A DNA stretch of 10,405 bases. It comes from Opitutales bacterium. GTDB taxonomy: Bacteria > Verrucomicrobiota > Verrucomicrobiia > Opitutales > JAIRKQ01. Numbering within the stretch: position 1 is the first letter of the stretch; each line of letters opens with the position of its first letter. The notes beneath the pieces were generated by a model. That model ran no database searches and was not told the origin of the DNA. It worked only from the letters and a program-made list of their open reading frames with translations. The stretch lies in the NCBI GenBank assembly GCA_029059365.1, contig JAIDVZ010000018.1, positions 1 to 10,405 of the forward strand, in the 5' to 3' direction. A program made the position numbers and the translations under genes. Positions 6,594-10,405 of this stretch are shown in pieces.

Positions 6594-7496
6594 CTATGGA
6601 GCGGTCTTGAAGTGAAGTTTGATGAAATTTTTCATTTCATCTTGTCCAAGACGTTGTTTAAGCTCAATTGCTTGTTCTGTAACTGCCTTGCTCGCTCCCT
6701 TCATCAATGTAACACCCGCTAATTTTGATAATTCCTGCATCTGATGTACATATTCCGCACGTGCAATTATTGATGCTGCTGCGACTACCGGGTCACTCTC
6801 AGCTTTTGTTTGTGTACGCAAATCAAAGGTCGGATCATTCAGCATGGTCTGTACAATAGGTTGCTTTGAAAATTGGTCTAACATTCCCCAAGGTACACGA
6901 TGTTTCGCCAGTGCATTTTTCAAGGAGCAACAGTGCATCCACCCCAATAAAATATTCATATTGCTATGAAACTTTGTGTATAACTCATTGTATTTTGCCA
7001 TCGATACGCACATCAACTCTACAACACACCCGGTTTCTTTAATTTTATCTGCGAGTTGTAAGATCACTCGATCGCTGCTTACCTGTTTGCTGTCCTTTAC
7101 CCCAGCTGATAAAAATTTCTCGATTTGGTCATGATCTGCGATCACACAAGCGGTGATCAGTGGTCCAAAAAGATCGCCCTTCCCGCTTTCATCCATCCCG
7201 GCGTGTTCCTCAAACCACTCGTTGTGCAACACTTCTTCATATCCCAGTGCGGCTTGTTTAAGGATATACGGTTCCAACACAAACTGTACAAAATCTTCGG
7301 TTTTTTTTCCCTGTACGACCAACTTGTGGCTCTTGTATACAACGATGTTAGTATACTGGTTGCGAAAAGCGAATCTACTGTATGCGACGTTGTATCTTTC
7401 CCACTGATTCTCGCTCAGCCAGTCAAGAAGCTCATCTTCCTGAGATTCATCCAAAACAGTAGTGTAGATCGTACGCGGCGTTGCTGATGAGCTCAT
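6594..7496 (-). CDS. rnhC: Ribonuclease HIII
   Basis: 300 residues, usual length for HIII. It cleaves the RNA strand of RNA-DNA hybrids. Residues ~10-90 form the N-terminal TBP-like substrate-binding domain typical of HIII and absent from RNase HII. The catalytic domain starts at AGMDESGKGDLFGPL (99-113): Asp102 and Glu103 are the DE pair, VKDSK (133-137) follows, LDQF supplies Asp207, and KAESDPVVAAASIIAR (231-246) carries the last acidic residue(s). All catalytic positions appear present. This is the last gene of the minus-strand sigma operon; its ATG overlaps the stop of the PDZ protein as ATGA (7493-7496), without a clear SD of its own, so translational coupling is likely. RNase HIII is common in Chlamydiae/Verrucomicrobia and Firmicutes. 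No functional link with the sigma operon is obvious. Confidence 0.95.
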   Translation of the reverse strand: MSSSATPRTIYTTVLDESQEDELLDWLSENQWERYNVAYSRFAFRNQYTNIVVYKSHKLVVQGKKTEDFVQFVLEPYILKQAALGYEEVLHNEWFEEHAGMDESGKGDLFGPLITACVIADHDQIEKFLSAGVKDSKQVSSDRVILQLADKIKETGCVVELMCVSMAKYNELYTKFHSNMNILLGWMHCCSLKNALAKHRVPWGMLDQFSKQPIVQTMLNDPTFDLRTQTKAESDPVVAAASIIARAEYVHQMQELSKLAGVTLMKGASKAVTEQAIELKQRLGQDEMKNFIKLHFKTAP

Positions 7497-8557
7497 TTAT
7501 CTTTAGCGACCGATTGTTCAAGCTGCATTTGAAAAGATAGTTCCTCCCCATCGCGCAAAACGGTGATCTGCATGTTGTCCCCAGGACGCGAAAAGAAGAG
7601 TGCATTGTGCAGATCTTCACGATATTTTATAGCAAAATTATCCATGGCAACTAGTACATCCCCAGCGCGTAATCCGCAGCGTTCGGCACTGGAATCATGC
7701 AACACACGCGAGATAACGATTTGTTGCCCAGTGCTGACCTTATATTCCGCATGAATCTCGATACCTAGTGAGCTATACATCACGATACCGACATTCATGA
7801 TATCGTCATATGCACGTTTTATCGCCCGTCGAGGGAGAATAAAGCTAGAACGTAGCTCAGGTAATGCTGCCACCATCATACCGATTAGTTGCCCATCGAG
7901 GTTGAACACCGGTGCCCCACTTTCGCCACCACAAAATTCGATGTCGCTACGTAAATATGTGGTCACGAACACGTGTTCACCGTAAGAAATATTCTTACCA
8001 ACAATGTTACCGAGCGCTGGAGCTGGATCAAGTTCCAATCTACAGCCAACAAATATCGCGAAATCACCAGTATTAGCGATTTCATGATCATCCACAGGGG
8101 TTATATCTACAGCATCAAAGGCTTCAGGTGGCTGTAGCAACCGGACAACAGCGATGTTTAAAGCAGGGTCATACCCTACACACTCTGCGGCGTATGATAA
8201 CCCGAGATATTCGACCCACAAAACATGAGCAGTGGATACAATCGATGCAGCGGTGACGACATGTGCGTGATCAGATACAAAAAAACCGCTGCCAGACAAT
8301 ACTGCCTGCGAATTATTCGCATCTTGATCCCCTTCTTCGTTTTGATTATTGTGGATGCCGATAACACGTACAACAGCAGTCTTTCTTTGATTGAACACGT
8401 CTCTGACACAATCTCTCCACAAAAAACGATCAACAGGTTTATCAGCAAGCTGAGAAAAATCTTCCTCTACGATCTGCTCGTTTCCAAATAACGGGCATGT
8501 ACCCAGCGAGACCCCCAATACTACCAGAAAAAATAAATTACGGACTCCCCAAAACAT
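7493..8557 (-). CDS. HtrA/trypsin-like PDZ protein with degenerate catalytic triad (probable pseudoprotease)
   Basis: 354 residues. A hydrophobic N-terminus (residues ~5-20) suggests Sec export to the periplasm. A trypsin-like domain spans roughly 60-250 and one PDZ domain roughly 264-346 (LGIEI..., SSAERCGLRAGDVLVAMD, DGEELSFQMQL). HtrA proteases use His-Asp-Ser. Here the His motif reads VVTAASIV, with Ser105 in the His position; the Asp motif reads DPALNIAVV, with Asn134 in the Asp position; the Ser motif GGESGAPVFN keeps Ser213. I checked that codon 105 is TCG on the minus strand. With two triad residues gone it is unlikely to be a normal peptidase; PDZ-based binding, chaperoning or sensing is more likely (inference). 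The start is 3 bp after the putative anti-sigma stop; the SD is weak. The gene is intact, so it is not a decayed pseudogene. Context resembles envelope-stress systems in which an HtrA protein acts with an ECF sigma/anti-sigma pair. Confidence 0.88.
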   Translation of the reverse strand: MFWGVRNLFFLVVLGVSLGTCPLFGNEQIVEEDFSQLADKPVDRFLWRDCVRDVFNQRKTAVVRVIGIHNNQNEEGDQDANNSQAVLSGSGFFVSDHAHVVTAASIVSTAHVLWVEYLGLSYAAECVGYDPALNIAVVRLLQPPEAFDAVDITPVDDHEIANTGDFAIFVGCRLELDPAPALGNIVGKNISYGEHVFVTTYLRSDIEFCGGESGAPVFNLDGQLIGMMVAALPELRSSFILPRRAIKRAYDDIMNVGIVMYSSLGIEIHAEYKVSTGQQIVISRVLHDSSAERCGLRAGDVLVAMDNFAIKYREDLHNALFFSRPGDNMQITVLRDGEELSFQMQLEQSVAKDK

Positions 8558-8560
8558 CTT

Positions 8561-9007
8561 CTAATAAGTCGCTGCATTCGTGGTAATGGCATCACATACG
8601 TATCCAACACCTCGGCCATTGAAGCTCAAGCTAGATCCCTGGTCAGACAAAAATGAACGATCTGGCATCAATACGTCACAGACGTATGATCGTGAAGAAT
8701 TGTTGGCAACATCGACGATCTTATCGTAATATTGCTCATTATCAGCGCTCATCATATACCGAATAGACGATGCACCTACTACACACAAAGATACAGCTGT
8801 CAATGTATAAGCCAGCTTCTTGCCAAAAATGATGTGCCACCAATTGCGAAACGATCTCTGTTTAGTACCAACAATGGCCGCTAATTGCTTCTGTTCAAGC
8901 CCGCGCTCAAACTGCTGCCATCTTCTAGCATCTGGGCGTTCTAAACGTTTAACCTGCAGCAAGGCATGCAAACGTGCGTCACTACTGTCATCAAATCGTT
9001 TTTTCAT
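8561..9007 (-). CDS. Single-pass membrane protein, putative anti-sigma factor
   Basis: 148 residues, no family recognised with certainty. Residues 1-64 are hydrophilic and charged, with LLQVKRLERPDARRWQQFERGLEQ, reminiscent of N-termini of Verrucomicrobial proteins encoded after ECF sigma genes. Residues ~65-82 are one transmembrane helix after the basic FGKK. The remaining ~60 residues should be periplasmic and contain YVCD twice (107-111 and 135-139 with the preceding residue), giving Cys110 and Cys138. The zinc-binding HxxxCxxC anti-sigma motif is absent. The function is inferred from position: its ATG overlaps the sigma stop as ATGA (9004-9007), and it has the topology (cytosolic N-terminus, one helix, periplasmic tail) of membrane anti-sigma factors. 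It could instead be a small envelope protein of unrelated role. Confidence 0.8.
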   Translation of the reverse strand: MKKRFDDSSDARLHALLQVKRLERPDARRWQQFERGLEQKQLAAIVGTKQRSFRNWWHIIFGKKLAYTLTAVSLCVVGASSIRYMMSADNEQYYDKIVDVANNSSRSYVCDVLMPDRSFLSDQGSSLSFNGRGVGYVCDAITTNAATY

Positions 9008-9636
9008 TGTATGTAATCTTTCAAATATACCTTAAGTTGCTCTTTGGCGTAGTGCAGACGCGACCGCACAGTTCCCTCTGAGCACTTTAAAATAGCGGCT
9101 ATCGCGGCATGATCCAACCCCTCGATTTCGTACAAGACCACGACGACCCTATGCTTGTTTGACAATTTTTGTAAAGCAATGTTCAATTTTTCTTGTAATT
9201 CTTTTAGAAAAATTGACCTGTCCTCGCCGTTCTTCTCAAAAATATTGTTCTGCTCACATATCGATTCGACCCCATCTTCCTGCATTTTATCAAAGCTAAA
9301 GAACCTACGAACCCTATTTTTACGGACAAACGACAGCGCAGTATTTACTGCTATCCGGTACAACCAGGTATAAAACGCCGACCGTCCCCGGAATTTATTT
9401 ATTGATTGAAATGCTTTTATAAAGCTGTCTTGTGTTAAATCTAAGGCATCTTCTTTATTGGAAAGCATGTTATAGATAACAGAGTACAGCCGATCTCGAT
9501 ATTTATTGACCAATATCCCAAATGCTTCGGTGTCGTGAGCACGTACACGTTCAACCAGCTGAATATCATCGCTATCGGAGACATCTAGCTCCGAAGCTTG
9601 ATCATTGGTAAATGTACCGCTCGCTGCGTCCATCAT
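9004..9636 (-). CDS. ECF (RpoE-like) sigma-70 family sigma factor
   Basis: 210 residues. Region 2 lies at about 36-105: AFGILVNKYRDRLYSVIYNML, then EDALDLTQDSFIKAFQSINKFRG and FYTWLYRIAVNTA, the core-binding and -10 recognition part. Region 4 lies at about 150-205: KLSNKHRVVVVLYEIEGL, then an IAAILKCSEGTVRSRLHYAK helix-turn-helix for -35 recognition. Region 3 is absent, as expected for the extracytoplasmic-function group. The N-terminal ~30 residues are acidic and variable. Two adjacent ATGs (9636 and 9633) compete; GAGAG immediately precedes the first, so the second has better spacing and the real product may lack one Met. It is first in the operon sigma/membrane protein/PDZ protein/rnhC, and such sigma factors commonly transcribe their own operon (known of the family, not shown here). 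It is divergent from the glycosyltransferase across 54 bp. Confidence 0.95.
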   Translation of the reverse strand: MMDAASGTFTNDQASELDVSDSDDIQLVERVRAHDTEAFGILVNKYRDRLYSVIYNMLSNKEDALDLTQDSFIKAFQSINKFRGRSAFYTWLYRIAVNTALSFVRKNRVRRFFSFDKMQEDGVESICEQNNIFEKNGEDRSIFLKELQEKLNIALQKLSNKHRVVVVLYEIEGLDHAAIAAILKCSEGTVRSRLHYAKEQLKVYLKDYIQ

Positions 9637-9690
9637 CTCTCAATATAAATTTTATTTGCAACTAATCAAGAATGGATTATTCACCGCTTC

Positions 9691-10405
9691 GTGAAACTAC
9701 CGTTGAGCGTCGCTATTATAGCCTCAAATGAAGAAGATAATATTGAGCGCTGTTTGCGTTCAGTTTCTGATCTTGCATCTGAGATTATCCTTGTTCTTAA
9801 CGATAGTACGGATGGGACCTGCAGCTTAGCAAAATCCTTTAACGCAAAGGTATACCATGAGCCCTGGCACGGATTCTCCGAGCAAAAGAACATCGCTGCA
9901 CGATACTCTTTACAAGAATGGATATTATCGTTAGACGCCGATGAAGAACTTGATGATGTCCTCAAGCAATCAATTCGAAAATTTATTCTGGCAAATGATG
10001 AGCGATACCACGGTGCATATTTTTCACGCCGCACGTTTTTTATGGGGCGCTGGATAAAACATGGTGATTGGTCGCCAGATTACGTCACACGTCTCTTTCG
10101 TTCAGAACGCGGTAGGTGGTCCAATGAACCGGTGCACGAGCGATTGATAGTACTCGGGGATACAAAAAAATTGAAAGGACATCTGTTGCATTATTCTTAC
10201 CGTTCGGTAAAAGAGCACATGTATAAAAACCTAAAATACGCCGAGCTTAATGTTCTTGCCAGGAAACATAATTCTTGGAGCATATTTTTTCACTCATTTT
10301 GGAAATTTTTCCGCGGATATTTCCTCAAGCTTGGATTTTTAGACGGTTTTGCTGGCTTTTATGTTGCGTCCATGCAGGGATTTTTTACATTATATAAGTA
10401 TATAT
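9691..10405 (+). CDS. Family 2 glycosyltransferase, WaaE/KdtX-like LPS-core type (3' truncated)
   Basis: The frame is open to the right edge, giving 238 residues; compared with the family only a short tail seems missing. GT-A features: VAIIASNEEDNIERCLRSV (7-25), LNDSTDGT (36-43), HGFSEQKN (60-67, the W.GF..QKN motif of WaaE-like enzymes), and the metal-binding DADEEL (82-87). Further on are a GRWIKHGDWSPDYVTRLFR segment, NEPVHE, and the C-terminal GYFLKLGFLDGFAGF amphipathic stretch, all typical of the LPS inner-core beta-glucosyl/heptosyl transferase-like subgroup acting at the inner membrane. The sugar donor and acceptor cannot be told from sequence. The start is GTG at 9691; it is the only start codon giving a normal N-terminus apart from TTG at 9703, and no clear SD is visible. 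The ATG at 9672 is in another frame. Confidence 0.92.
   Translation, partial: MKLPLSVAIIASNEEDNIERCLRSVSDLASEIILVLNDSTDGTCSLAKSFNAKVYHEPWHGFSEQKNIAARYSLQEWILSLDADEELDDVLKQSIRKFILANDERYHGAYFSRRTFFMGRWIKHGDWSPDYVTRLFRSERGRWSNEPVHERLIVLGDTKKLKGHLLHYSYRSVKEHMYKNLKYAELNVLARKHNSWSIFFHSFWKFFRGYFLKLGFLDGFAGFYVASMQGFFTLYKYI

Noticed and set aside
6579..6598. CATAG...CTATG inverted repeat between murF and rnhC as a bidirectional terminator
   Set aside because: The stem is only 5 bp and AT-rich, overlaps both stop codons and has no T-tract on either side.
6975..6983. Exact DnaA-box match (TTATACACA, minus strand) inside rnhC
   Set aside because: It is isolated, within a conserved coding region and without neighbouring boxes; expected by chance in a window of this size and composition.
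8225..8491. 88-codon plus-strand frame and other small open frames opposite the HtrA-like gene and murE/murF
   Set aside because: They are antisense to genes with clear domain motifs, show no family resemblance and lack convincing ribosome binding sites.
8494..8557. Lipoprotein signal in the HtrA-like protein (LGTC near residue 21)
   Set aside because: Thr at the -1 position is not a normal lipobox residue; an ordinary Sec signal is more likely.
9642..9669. TTGATT-16 bp-TATATT promoter-like pair upstream of the sigma gene on the minus strand
   Set aside because: The -10-like hexamer ends only 5 nt before the first ATG, so transcription would start at or inside the start codon. In such AT-rich sequence the match may be chance; not strong enough to call.

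Overview
The window is a bacterial chromosome segment of moderate-to-low GC, densely coding, that most likely comes from the Verrucomicrobiota (Opitutae/Puniceicoccales-like). The lineage call rests on three things: the truncated gene at the left edge has the C-terminal signature I associate with Verru_Chthon cassette protein A, a 51-residue protein matches the Verrucomicrobial/Chlamydial small basic protein family, and the RNase H is of the HIII type. A meso-diaminopimelate-type MurE and a WaaE-like LPS-core glycosyltransferase indicate a Gram-negative envelope. No rRNA, tRNA, CRISPR array or insertion sequence was seen.

Layout. Positions 2-358 (+) hold the tail of the cassette protein. It meets, stop codon on stop codon, a minus-strand pair: the small basic protein (1095-1250) and a LysM lipoprotein (355-1050). 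Positions 1251-1749 are a 499-bp gap with no gene. It contains four perfect TTATTCACA DnaA boxes, several near-matches, 11-bp tandem box pairs and a 30-bp tract with 28 A/T, and is a good candidate for a chromosomal replication origin (oriC). To its right lies sufU (minus). Divergent from sufU is a tightly packed plus-strand operon, comF-accD-murE-murF (2230-6583), combining a phosphoribosyltransferase, fatty-acid synthesis initiation and two successive peptidoglycan precursor ligases.

murF converges on a minus-strand operon transcribed from 9636 to 6594: an ECF sigma factor, a single-pass membrane protein that is probably its anti-sigma factor, an HtrA-like PDZ protein and RNase HIII (rnhC). 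Two junctions are ATGA overlaps and the third has a 3-bp gap. Divergent from the sigma gene, a family-2 glycosyltransferase runs off the right edge.

Most unusual points: (1) the oriC candidate; (2) the HtrA-like protein keeps the catalytic Ser but has Ser and Asn where the catalytic His and Asp should be, so it is probably a pseudoprotease, placed between a sigma/anti-sigma pair and rnhC; (3) AccD has lost three of the four zinc-ribbon cysteines, and the DNA encoding that domain is GC-rich with codon choice unlike the rest of the operon; (4) MurF lacks several usual motifs. All family assignments are from motif recognition by eye; no database search was run.
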